NCBI RefSeq assembly: GCF_051020765.1
Contig: NW_027469111.1
Span: forward strand, 930,001-994,000
Length of the DNA stretch: 64,000 bases
Origin: Lasioglossum baleicum
Lineage: Eukaryota; Arthropoda; Insecta; Hymenoptera; Halictidae
Reading direction: 5' to 3'
The position numbers were made by a program, and so were the translations under genes. The notes beneath the pieces were generated by a model. It worked only from the letters and a program-made list of their open reading frames with translations. It did no database searches and was not told the origin of the DNA. Shown piece by piece: positions 28,183 through 38,300 of the stretch. Positions within the stretch are counted from its first letter, which is position 1. The number at the start of each line of letters is the position of its first letter.

Positions 28183-28269
28183 TCTATACACGTTTTCATT
28201 TATTGATTTTATCTATACACGTTTTCATTTATTGATTTTATCTATACACGTTTTCATTTATTGATTTTA
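28183..28269. repeat. 29-bp minisatellite, 3 copies
   Basis: Starts at 28183, 28212 and 28241. This is the duplicated counterpart of the 2-copy block at 19458, so one repeat was gained or lost after the 8.7-kb duplication. Confidence 0.9.
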
Positions 28270-28530
28270 TCTTTTATTTTATCGTATTTTCAAGTTTTAC
28301 GCGGGTCGATCAGGGGGGTGGGACGGGGGGAGGGGACAGACGCGATCCGGAACTCGCCTCTGTCCCCTCCTTGTCGCGTGCGGAAAAAAATACAGTGCAG
28401 CGTGTACGAGTATTTGCACATGTATAAAAATCGGATGGCGCGGTAACAAAAATTCTAAATTATACAGCACAAGTTGCAGCAATGAATGCGCATAAGTTAA
28501 ATTACCTGCATACCGCCGTTTCCTCAAACT

Positions 28531-28893
28531 GTGTGTTCATAACTGGCACTGGGAGGATCGCAGTGCCACCACTGCGAGGAGGCCCAGTACTCTAAGCGGC
28601 ATAAGCTGGAAGAATGTCCAGCGTGGTCGGCACCGCGCAGAGACGTAAGGGGCGTTATTGGTATGGACCTCTCGTTGCCGGTCGTGATCTACCACATGAT
28701 CGGCAGCGAGAGGTCAAGAGCAGCTTTTGCCTCCTTCTGCGAGATTGTGATAACGCAGAAGGAGGCAGCGGAAAGGGAGAGGGAAGCCGGCCCCCTCTCC
28801 GCCAGGAGGTTAGCATCGGCGGGGCAACCCCGACGAGGCCGACGGCCCCCTGTAAGGGGCCGCAGACGTAATGACGGCGGTTGGACTACTTAG
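28531..28893 (+). pseudogene. Degenerate ORF2-tail copy with a premature stop
   Basis: In the frame of the other copies TAT is replaced by TAA in the fourth codon after GTG. There are extra changes around the H-x4-C motif (AAGCGGCATAAGCTGG) and in the GTCGTGATCTACCAC segment. The next copy (about 29508-29861) shares the same TAA. Divergence is highest at this right end of the array, as expected if array edges escape homogenisation. Confidence 0.75.
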
Positions 28894-30430
28894 TACTTCC
28901 ACCGCCGCCAAGGGGGGCTGGCCGTTAAGGCGCCCCTGGGGTGGGCAGGTCGCGGGGGCGAGGTGGAGCAATAATCCCCTCCCCCCCCCCCTCTACAAAG
29001 ATGAGACCTGCCGGTCGACCCCCCTCCTTTTATTTTATAATATTTCATTTTATCCTATATATATTTTATATTCTATATTATAAATTTTATCTTTATCTTT
29101 TAATCCCCTTTATTTTGCCCCACTTCTTATGTTTGTTGTGTTTTGTCCATTGTATGTATTTACTTATTATTATTTATTTATTTATTGACTTTTATTTTAT
29201 CTATTTTATCTATACACGTTTTCATTTATTGATTTTATCTATTATTTTATCGTATTTTTAAGTTTTATGCGGGTCGACGTTGGGGGTGGGACGGGGGGAG
29301 GGGACAGACGCGAGCCGGAACTCGCCTCTGTCCCCTCCTTGTCGCGTGCGGAAAAAAATACAATGCAGCGTGTACGAGTATTTGCACATGTATAAAAATC
29401 GGATGGCGCGGTAACAAAAATTCTAAATTGTACAGCACAAGTTGCAGCAATGCATGCGCATAAGTTAAATTACCTGCATACCGCCGTTTCCTCCTACTGT
29501 GTGTTCATAACTGGCATTGGGAGGATCGCAGTGCCACCACTGCGAGGAGGCCCAGGACTCTGAGCGGCATACGCTGGGAGAACGTCCAGCGTGGTCGGCG
29601 CCGCGCAGAGACCTAAGGGGCGTTATTGGGATGGACCTCTCGTTGCCGGTCGTGGTCGACCACATGATCGGCAGCGAGAGGTCAAGAGCAGCGTTTGCCT
29701 CCTTCTGCGAGATTGTGATAACGCAGAAGGAGGCAGCGGAAAGGGAGAGGGAAGCCGACCCCCTCTCCGCCAGGAGGTTAGCATCGGCGGGGCAACCCCG
29801 ACGAGGCCGATGGCCCCCTGTAAGGGGCCGCAGACGTAATGGCGGCGGTGGGACTACTTAATACTTCCACCGCCGCCAAGGGGGGCTGGCCGTTAAGGCG
29901 CCCCTGGGGAGATCAGGTCGCGGGGCGCGAGGTGGAGCAATAATCCCCTCCCCCCCTCTACAAAGATGAGACCTGCCGGTCGACCCCCCTCCTTTTATTT
30001 TATAATATTTCATTTTATCCTATATATATTTTATATTCTATATTATAAATTTTATCTTTATCTTTTAATCCCCTTTATTTTGCCCCCCATCTTATGTTTG
30101 TTGTGTTTTATCCATTGTATTTATTTACTTATTATTATTTATTTATTTATTGACTTTTATTTTATCTATTTTATCTACAGGGTGTCTCAAAATTAGGTCC
30201 GGAGCCGAAAATGGGAGGTTCCTGAGGTCATTTCAAGCGACATTTTCCTTTGAAAAAATGTCGTCCGCGGCTTCGTTAACGAGTTATTAACGAAAAACAC
30301 GGACCAATCAGAGCGCGAGCTAGACGCGTGCTGCCCGGCTGAGCCCGGCGCGCCGGCAGCCGAGTGTCGGTGGCACGCCGCGATGTCGCAACGAACAAAA
30401 GTTTCTCGATGATGTGAATCCTCGCCAATT

Positions 30431-31006
30431 TCGATAAGCTTTGGATATGTTGTCAATACCATGATTCTGAACAACATTTCCCTTTACAGTTTCTGTCGAT
30501 CGGCTTTAGTTTACGATATTATTGTAAAAATTTGTAATTGTAAATCGATCGATGTACTATTTTCTATCCGATTTCGATAAACTTTGGATATGTTGTCAAT
30601 ACCATGATTCTGAACAACATTTCCCTTTACAGTTTCTGTCGATCGGCTTTAGTTTACGATATTATTGTAAAAATTTGTAATTGTAAATCGATCGATGTAC
30701 TATTTTCTATCCGATTTCGATAAACTTTGGATATGTTGTCAATACCATGATTCTGAACAACATTCCCCTTTACAGTTTCTGTCGATCGGCTTTAGTTTAC
30801 GATATTATTGTAAAAATTTGTAATTGTAAATCGATCGATGTACTATTTTCTATCCGATTTCGATAAGCTTTGGATATGTTGTCAATACCATGATTCTGAA
30901 CAACATTTCCCTTTACGGTTTTTGTCGGTCGGCTTTAGTTTACGATATTATTGTAAAAATGTGTAATTGTAAATCGATCGATGTACACACTATCTCCTCG
31001 CCGATT
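30431..31006. repeat. 143-bp tandem repeats inside the left transposon arm
   Basis: Copies starting TCGATAA(G/A)CTTTGG begin at 30431, 30574, 30717 and 30860, exactly 143 bp apart, with a related start at 31007. The mirror-image array lies in the right arm (about 31990-32485, continuing at 34889). Internal subrepeats in terminal arms are typical of foldback-like elements. Confidence 0.9.
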
Positions 31007-31420
31007 TCGATGAGCTTTATTTCAAAGGAAAAAGATATTTAAAACATCGAATTTATAACATATTTCAAAGTCATCGAAATCGGTGAGGACCCACATCATC
31101 GGCAACTTTACCCGAACGATAGAAGAAGCACAAACTTATTGAATTAAAAACTCACTTATTCAGCCGTAAATCCATTTGACTACCACATACAACCACCATA
31201 CTTTCACATAATTGTTGAACTCGTAGCACACTTTTATAACTCGTATCGATATCGAACGAAATTACTTACTCCGACGCGGAAAGAGTTCGATGCTCTTCGC
31301 GATGCCGCGCGAAACTGTGCTCTCCCAGCGTACAATGTATTCGATGAAGGCGTCGTTTAAAACAAATGAAATCGTTTCCAAGGAGATATTGATTTTTCGA
31401 GAACCATATGGCACTGATTC

Positions 31421-31444
31421 TTCGAGAATCATATGATTCTCGAA
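31421..31444. other. Perfect 24-bp palindrome in the transposon spacer
   Basis: TTCGAGAATCAT is followed immediately by its exact reverse complement. Imperfect partial copies flank it (near 31397 and 31450). Confidence 0.85.
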
Positions 31445-32485
31445 AACACCGATTCTTGATGAACGAACGATGCCATGGACGAGATATCTCGTGTATCCTT
31501 ATGCACACACTGCTAGACACGTATACGTGTACGCGAGGATTGCAAGGTTCCGGGATTAGTCTTCTGATTTCTCGATAAAGCAAAGACAGGTTTTTTTAAT
31601 AGTCAAAATCGCTAGATGAAAGATCAATCTAGAGTGTGATCATTCTCAAAAGTCCTATTTTTACGTTTACGAGCAATGGTTTTGCAATATTCGGCTGCAT
31701 GTTGTCCGTCGAAGAGGCTTCGGAGTAAGTAATTTCGTTCGATATCGATACGAGTTATAAAAGTGTGCTACGAGTTCAACAATTATGTGAAAGTATGGTG
31801 GTTGTATGTGGTAGTCAAATGGATTTACGGCTGAATAAGTGAGTTTTTAATTCAATAAGTTTGTGCTTCTTCTATCGTTCGGGTAAAGTTGCCGATGATG
31901 TGGGTCCTCACCGATTTCGATGACTTTGAAATATGTTATAAATTCGATGTTTTAAATATCTTTTTCCTTTGAAATAAAGCTCATCGAAATCGGCGAGGAG
32001 ATAGTGTGTACATCGATCGATTTACAATTACACATTTTTACAATAATATCGTAAACTAAAGCCGACCGACAAAAACCGTAAAGGGAAATGTTGTTCAGAA
32101 TCATGGTATTGACAACATATCCAAAGCTTATCGAAATCGGATAGAAAATAGTACATCGATCGATTTACAATTACAAATTTTTACAATAATATCGTAAACT
32201 AAAGCCGATCGACAGAAACTGTAAAGGGGAATGTTGTTCAGAATCATGGTATTGACAACATATCCAAAGTTTATCGAAATCGGATAGAAAATAGTACATC
32301 GATCGATTTACAATTACAAATTTTTACAATTATATCGTAAACTAAAGCCGATCGACAGAAACTGTAAAGGGAAATGTTGTTCAGAATCATGGTATTGACA
32401 ACATATCCAAAGTTTATCGAAATCGGATAGAAAATAGTACATCGATCGATTTACAATTACAAATTTTTACAATAATATCGTAAAC

Positions 32486-32997
32486 TGTTTCGACTTCGAC
32501 CGACGGTCGGAAAGCCTGAGTGCCGGGATCGCCCAGGTTTGGACGCGCGAGGAAAGGTAACGGTCACGACACAAGAATTAAGGAAGACTCGCGGTGGACG
32601 ATGTGATGGAGATCAATGACGAACGTTGATTTATTGATATGAAAGAAGTGGAGCGCGCACGGCTCTGACACGCGTGAATTCCAGAAAAGCAGGTGTTACA
32701 AAGAGGTTTAAACCAGAGTGTGTTCTCGGAGCGCGATGAACAAAGAGAGTGACCCCGCTTCGCCGAGGGGGTTCCCGAATAGGCCCAAGTCGACGAACGC
32801 GGTGGTCCGCGATTGGCGGATCGATCGCAGAGTCGATTGTTTCGGGATTCGAATCGAGGTAGTTTACGGGTCACGACGGCGAGCCGTTGAGAACGCGGTG
32901 TCGAAAATAATAACACGCGGCGTGTGTTCTTGAAATTGGTAGAAAAACCCGGCGTGTCTCAATCGACCGGTAAACTTCTCGATTTGAATCCCGAACA
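32486..32997 (-). repeat. 3' LTR of the small nonautonomous element
   Basis: This is a 512-bp direct repeat of 34377-34888 with TG...CA ends and no length difference between copies, which suggests a recent insertion. Confidence 0.9.
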
Positions 32998-33277
32998 TAC
33001 TGCCCGCCTCGAAATATCAATTTCGAAACGCTGCGGAGACGCACGCAAGTGGCCACGCATGGCCGAACGATGTTAAACGAAATAGGGACAGCGCTTTACA
33101 ATGCCCGAGCGCCTGTCCCCATGAGCGCTATGGGCTGCCCGCCGTGACGTCTCGAGGGCGGGGGTGGGCGGTGCATGTGAGCGTAACGGCGCAGCGTGTA
33201 GAGCGCGAAAGCATAGGCGCTAGAACGAAAGCGCGAGAGCGGAGGCATGAGAGCGGAGGCGCGAGGTCGCGAGAGTG

Positions 33278-34312
33278 CTAGAGCGCGAAAGCGTAGGCGC
33301 GAGAGCGCGAGAGCGTAGGCGCGTGAGCGCGAGAGCACGAGAGCGGAGGCGCGAACGCATGCGCGAGAGCACGAGAGTGCGAGATCGGAGGAGCGGACGG
33401 GTGCTGGAGGGCACATGAGTGCGAGAGTGGAGGCGCGAGCGGATGCGCAAGAGTACGAGATTGCGAAGGCGGAGGCGCGATCGGATGCGCAAGAACACAA
33501 GAGTGCGAGAGCGGAGGCGCGAACGTATGCGCGGGTGCACGAGAGTGCGAAGGCGGAGGCGCGAGCGGATGCGTGGGTGCACGAGAGTGCGAGAGCGGAG
33601 ACGCGATCGGATGCGCGCGAGCACGAGATTGCGAAGGCGGAGGCGCGATCGGATGCGCAAGAACACAAGAGTGCGAGAGCGGAGGCGCGAACGTATGCGC
33701 GAGAACACTAGAGTGCGAGAGCGGAGGCGCGAGCGGATGCGCGCGTGCACGAGAGTGCGAAGGCGGAGGCGCGAGCGGATGCGCGGGTGCACGAGAGTGC
33801 GAGAGCGGAGACGCGATCGGATGCGCGAGAACACTAGAGTGCGAGAGCGGTTCGTTGAGAGAGGACGTGGGGTAACGTACGCGTGATACGTCCTGAAACG
33901 ATTCCCACGCATCGGATCGGTCCTCGGATTCGGGGAGGTCCAAGCGGGGAAATTCGGCCGGCACCGGCGGAAGCGATTGTCCGTCGCGACGGTCTGAGAC
34001 GGGACTTACGGGGACGCTGGTCACGTCGTCGAGCTGAGACGTCAAAAGGGCCAGAGTCTCCAGGTAGGTTTCCTCCGTCTCCTCGAATTGGTCATCGGAG
34101 AAGTACGGGATCGTCGCTCGGGCTTCTCGTGGGATGAGTGAGTAGAGTTCCGTGTTTACGGTGTCGAAATTCCGCCATAGATTCCGCAGGTGGGCGATTC
34201 TGATTCGCAGCGTCCGTTCGGTCCAGTGCTCCTTCCCCAGCTTCCGCAGATTGGGAAGACTGCGGTCGATGGCGCGTTTCGTTTCAAGTTGAGCCACGAT
34301 GGAATCCGCCAT
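33278..34312 (-). CDS. gag: Gag-like protein with a 14-residue tandem repeat tail
   Basis: I start the gene at ATG 34312 (MADSIVAQL), inside the internal region; the frame is open further upstream into the LTR but that would be leader. The product is about 344 aa. Residues ~1-100 form a charged helical region with LRNLWRNFDTVNTELYSL and YFSDDQFEETEETYLETL. This resembles the start of the DUF1759-type Gag found in BEL/Pao elements; the resemblance is from recall. From about residue 150 the protein is roughly twelve copies of a 14-residue unit (SHSRAPAHPLAPPL-like), encoded by a 42-bp minisatellite. There is no zinc knuckle. The repeat also leaves other frames open on both strands, and I treat those as shadows. 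Confidence 0.6.
   Translation of the reverse strand: MADSIVAQLETKRAIDRSLPNLRKLGKEHWTERTLRIRIAHLRNLWRNFDTVNTELYSLIPREARATIPYFSDDQFEETEETYLETLALLTSQLDDVTSVPVSPVSDRRDGQSLPPVPAEFPRLDLPESEDRSDAWESFQDVSRVRYPTSSLNEPLSHSSVLAHPIASPLSHSRAPAHPLAPPPSHSRARAHPLAPPLSHSSVLAHTFAPPLSHSCVLAHPIAPPPSQSRARAHPIASPLSHSRAPTHPLAPPPSHSRAPAHTFAPPLSHSCVLAHPIAPPPSQSRTLAHPLAPPLSHSCALQHPSAPPISHSRALAHAFAPPLSCSRAHAPTLSRSRAYAFAL
33290..33870. repeat. 42-bp minisatellite within the Gag-like gene
   Basis: Units of the type GTGCGAGAGCGGAGGCGCGA recur every 42 bp about twelve times. The length is a multiple of 3, so copy changes keep the reading frame. Confidence 0.85.
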
Positions 34313-34358
34313 GGTCGCAAAACTCTCCGTTGGTGTGGCACCGTACACTTTCTCGCGA

Positions 34359-34375
34359 TCCGGCTCGAAGGACCA
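34359..34375 (-). promoter_or_regulatory. Primer binding site, complementary to a tRNA-Tyr 3' end
   Basis: One nucleotide inside the minus-strand 5' LTR the sequence is TGGTCCTTCGAGCCGGA. Its complement TCCGGCTCGAAGGACCA matches the 3' end of animal tRNA-Tyr, whose 5' acceptor strand begins CCTTCGA (from general knowledge). Confidence 0.75.
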
Positions 34376-34376
34376 A

Positions 34377-34888
34377 TGTTTCGACTTCGACCGACGGTCG
34401 GAAAGCCTGAGTGCCGGGATCGCCCAGGTTTGGACGCGCGAGGAAAGGTAACGGTCACGACACAAGAATTAAGGAAGACTCGCGGTGGACGATGTGATGG
34501 AGATCAATGACGAACGTTGATTTATTGATATGAAAGAAGTGGAGCGCGCACGGCTCTGACACGCGTGAATTCCAGAAAAGCAGGTGTTACAAAGAGGTTT
34601 AAACCAGAGTGTGTTCTCGGAGCGCGATGAACAAAGAGAGTGACCCCGCTTCGCCGAGGAGGTTCCCGAATAGGCCCAAGTCGACGAACGCGGTGGTCCG
34701 CGATTGGCGGATCGATCGCAGAGTCGATTGTTTCGGGATTCGAATCGAGGTAGTTTACGGGTCACGACGGCGAGCCGTTGAGAACGCGGTGTCGAAAATA
34801 ATAACACGCGGCGTGTGTTCTTGAAATTGGTAGAAAAACCCGGCGTGTCTCAATCGACCGGTAAACTTCTCGATTTGAATCCCGAACA
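34377..34888 (-). repeat. 5' LTR of the small nonautonomous element
   Basis: 512 bp, ending GTCGAAACA on the minus strand one nucleotide before the primer binding site. Its outer end abuts the TAAAC duplication. Confidence 0.9.
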
Positions 34889-35226
34889 TAAACTAAAGCC
34901 GATCGACAGAAACTGTAAAGGGAAATGTTGTTCAGAATCATGGTATTGACAACATATCCAAAGCTTATCGAAATTGGCGAGGATTCACATCATCGAGAAA
35001 CTTTTGTTCGTTGCGACATCGCGGCGTGCCACCGACACTCGGCTGCCGGCGCGCCGGGCTCAGCCGGGCAGCACGCGTCTAGCTCGCGCTCTGATTGGTC
35101 CGTGTTTTTCGTTAATAACTCGTTAACGAAGCCGCGGACGACATTTTTTCAAAGGAAAATGTCGCTTGAAATGACCTCAGGAACCTCCTTTTTTCGGCTC
35201 CGGACCTAATTTTGAGACACCCTGTA

Positions 35227-35364
35227 TACACGTTTTCATTTATTGATTTTATCTTTTATTTTATCGTATTTTTAAGTTTTACGCGGGGCGACCAGGGGGG
35301 TGGGACGGGGGGAGGGGACAGAAGCGAGCCGGAACTCGCCTCTGTCCCCTCCTTGTCGCGTGCG
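35227..35364 (+). repeat. Satellite unit remnant right of the palindromic transposon
   Basis: Continues the unit cut at 30177: AT-rich end, G-rich block and the long hairpin (one arm base changed, ACAGAAGCGAG). It stops at GTGCGGA, where other units read on into the A7 run. Element A's LTR starts at the next base. Confidence 0.9.
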
Positions 35365-38300
35365 GATGTTACGTCCCTAGTACTGCATCCGGTGTACCGT
35401 CGACGCGTCCTTCGGATTGTAACAGGTGGTCGACACGTCCAGGAAATGAAAGCTTCCGGCCGTGACGAATATTAAATAAAAGAACGTTCGATCTTAGATC
35501 CACGCGACACGTACGTTCGCGTCTGATCAAGGCTTGCCTTGTCCGAAATTACTAACCTCCTCTGATACAAAGTCAACGTGTCCCCTGAGGGACGAAGGGA
35601 CCGGAGGGAGACGAAGAAAGATGGCGGAAGACGAAAAGGGGTTATACTCACGTGAAATTGTAGGTTAGGAGGCGCCGATGGCTACTTCGCACGTGCACTC
35701 GCCTTCTTTGAGCTCTACGATATAATCCTCTGATAGGAACAAGGGTGGAAGGGAATCGATATATGCGATCGCGAGGAATATAATAAAGAATTGATGCACT
35801 GAACCGACGTTTCTTGTGACACGTTCCTTTTCTCGCGGCGCTGATCGGCACGCAAGGTGACCGCCTTCGCACTTAAGACGAGTATCGAGAATTCCGAATT
35901 TATTATCGCTTAATACGCGACTTGGATTGTGTTCTGTCCCGTCGGCGCGAATCAGTCTAATAATGACCGCCCTCGCCCTGAGAACGTATAATCGGAACAC
36001 GATCCAAGTGCACTAACACGGATACACTCGCGGTCACTGGCGAAGAAAAGGGTAAGGTAATGAACGGAAGAAGGTACTGGTAACGATAGAAATAGAAGAA
36101 TAAAACCTTAATGAATGTGTTATGTGAGATGAATTTTTATATGAAGAATGACACAGAGAATCAGAATATTTAATCAGTGTAAGAGTGAATCGGAACAGTA
36201 TTATAATCGTAGTAATATAAATAGTACAGTTTAATTTATAAAGAACAAGATATAAATGTCGGAAATTGGAATTGATGTAGGAAATAGGAGGATTCGTAAC
36301 GAGAGCACTGAACTACACTTGCTTGAATATACGAAAGAGAGTACTTGTTAACGATTGCACGGTTGGCGAACGAAAGAGAGCTTGTTAACGACTCGACGGT
36401 TGGCGAACGAAAGAGAGCTTGTTAACGACTCGACGGTTGGCGAACGAAAGAGAGCTATCCACTCTGAGAGGGGATACTTATAGGCCGAGCGCGGACCAGC
36501 GAAATTCGGCTGTTGCTATGCGAAAAGCACGTGTTTCTTACGTAACTTGGTTATATAATCGAGGTCATATGGTTACGTAATCGCTGTATAGTGATTATGT
36601 AACCGCTGTCATGTAATCGAACACGTGTATGAATTCTACATAAAATAATTATCAATTATGTGGATTTCGAGTTTTGAGGTATCGATGAATATCAGGAGAG
36701 ATTGTATTAAACAATTTCCTAATATTAATCGACATGAAAACGTGGATTTCACTCGTATGTACGTATAATTGCATTGCTTTACGTTATACGTAATTGCATG
36801 CGATTATACGTAATTATACGTTATACAGAAATTATTATGAGTAATTTGTTGCTCATGATAATTTCATTATGCATAATTGATAGTTATTTGCATTTGTGAT
36901 CGTTCTCGTTACAGGTGGGAAATATGTTGGACAGGTATGTATGCCGCTTTACCTTTCGCTCGATCGGCGGGAATATCATAGGCGTAACTATTAATTATTT
37001 CTTCGAGATTTTCTATTATGATCTTTTTGATATTTTACTCATCATCGAGGAGATTAATGACGATTAATTGTCATTAATTTATTCCCAGGTGATGAAGTCG
37101 AATTTAACGTATTTTATTATTGATAATTAATAGTTATGCTGATTCAACGGTAAGGATTTTGCTTCTTAACGACTACTATTGTTTGTGTTACATGGAGTTG
37201 TGTGCTTGTAATTAGTAGAATTGTTTATAATAAATGTAGAATTTGAATAGTGAATTATGGCAAGAATGGTTTTGGTAACAAGTGATCAATTTCCAGGTTT
37301 CGACTTATGTGCTTATATATAACGGATTACGAGTACCGGGAGTTTCAATATCACGCGCGAACGATAGATGTACAGCGCGTTTCAAAATAATACTTTATAC
37401 TTTTTGTTACAGGTGTGACGTCGGTCGCACCTCCGACGTTAGCTTTAAGACTACATGTAAAATTAGATACATAAGAGCGACCGTTCCCCTTTAAAGATTC
37501 CAAAACTCCTAAAAATCCTTCATAACAATGAATCCTTAACACCACGTACATCTGATTGAAATCCATCAACATAACCTAAAATCCAAAATCTGTCAAAATC
37601 CTAAAATAGCCAAAAATGGCCCAAACTCGAAGATTGAAATATCATTGGACTCGTGAGCGAAAATCATGAAACTAACCTAAAAATTTGTAGGTTATGTTCT
37701 CAATTCGCGTTTGTTTAGACTTTACCAAAATTTCGATTTTTGGTAATTTTCAAAAGTACTTAGAATATTTTCAAACATATGATCGGTCGACAAATGATGT
37801 CAACTAATCATATGACATACAAAATTTACATCGAAACGCCTTGCAAGAGCAAGCGCTCGAAAATATTCTAAGTCCCAATTTATTTAAATAAATAAATAGG
37901 TACGCCAATGGTTACCACTTAATTTTCGAGTCCTGCACCACTGGGAACGAAAACTGCTGACTCTAGTGCGGCGGCCATCGCGCTGTTTACGACGAAGACC
38001 GGCACAAAGAGGACACGGTCCCCTTTTGCGAAGTCAGCATTTTTCGGACGAACGTTCGATTCTCCCCAGTCCTCTCCGGGGACCCGAGTGGGTCAGTCGA
38101 GTTTTCGTCAATCTTCCAAATCCAGATTGTTTAGACACAATCTTCCCAAATCCATACTGTTTAGACACAGTCCCTAATACCATTCAATAATATCTTATTC
38201 TTATTCGTTTAATTCAAACATTACTTCGTTTACTCAATTAAACATTTTTTATTGCGTTTCATATTTCGTACTTAGTACGTATTTCGATTTCGTTAATAAT

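Larger units (their letters stand above)
10084..28530 (+). repeat. Higher-order duplication of 9-10 satellite units, period about 8.73 kb
   Basis: Unit-specific variants recur at a fixed offset. Positions 11784-16340 match 20512-25070 at +8728. Positions 16350-19450 match at +8725, because a poly-C run is 3 nt shorter. After about 19500 the offset is +8754, because a 29-bp block gained a copy. The leftmost part, 10084-10800, matches 19777-20500 at +9693, which means one 965-bp unit (about 10815-11780) is missing from the right copy. Several paired ORF2 tails are identical at the protein level (12980/21708 and 15878/24606). This indicates recent segmental duplication by unequal exchange. Confidence 0.85.
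1..30177 (+). repeat. ~966-bp tandem satellite array derived from the 3' end of an R1-type retrotransposon
   Basis: About 30 head-to-tail units run from the left edge. A shared anchor (ATGAGACCTGCCGGTCGAC) recurs near 55, 1018, 1986, 2951, 3917, 6692, 7656, 8621, 9586, 10551, 11516, 12482 and onward to 29966. Mean spacing is about 966 bp once the 1810-bp solo-LTR interruption is removed. Reading from the anchor, a unit holds an AT-rich block, a G-rich block with a long hairpin, a short A7 run, a TATA-like TATAAAA segment, a ~120-codon reverse-transcriptase tail, and a GC-rich 3' UTR with a second hairpin. The A7 run after GTGCGG could be the retroposon 3' end, with the next ~150 bp being old target DNA; this is inference. 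Units differ by scattered substitutions, small indels and poly-C length. The array starts outside the window. Confidence 0.95.
32486..34888 (-). mobile_element. Nonautonomous LTR retrotransposon inserted in the right transposon arm
   Basis: Two 512-bp LTRs (32486-32997 and 34377-34888) are nearly identical; one visible difference is GGGGTT versus GGAGGT. A 5-bp duplication TAAAC flanks the element (32481-32485 and 34889-34893). On the minus strand the LTR runs TGTTCGGG...GTCGAAACA. The internal region is only 1379 bp and holds a single Gag-like gene, with no protease, RT or integrase, so mobility would need a helper element. A polypurine-like GAGGCGGGCAGTA precedes the minus-strand 3' LTR. 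Confidence 0.9.
30178..35224. mobile_element. TA-flanked palindromic DNA transposon (mariner/Tc1-type ends), nonautonomous, with a nested LTR element
   Basis: It starts CAGGGTGTCTCAAAATTAGG and ends with its reverse complement. It is flanked by TA on both sides (30176-30177 and 35225-35226), inside an otherwise continuous satellite unit. The left arm is 30178-31273 (1096 bp) and the spacer is 31274-31720 (447 bp). The right arm is 31721-35224, which also equals 1096 bp after removing the nested 2403-bp LTR element and its 5-bp duplication. The TA duplication and the CAGGGTG ends fit the IS630/Tc1/mariner superfamily. No transposase is present. The spacer contains a 105-codon minus-strand frame (31266-31583) that I do not recognise. 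Such long arms recall foldback-type elements. Confidence 0.85.

Noticed and set aside
1..30177. CRISPR-like or rDNA-like array
   Set aside because: Units are contiguous ~966-bp satellites without spacers, and no rRNA sequence is visible.
30193..30477. 94-codon minus-strand frame also present at 34925-35209 on the plus strand
   Set aside because: It is the same sequence in the two inverted arms; no transposase motif.
33096..33912. Overlapping 155-230-codon Arg/Ser-rich frames on both strands in the 42-bp minisatellite
   Set aside because: A 42-bp repeat without stops opens several frames; only the frame joined to the Gag-like N-terminus has independent support.
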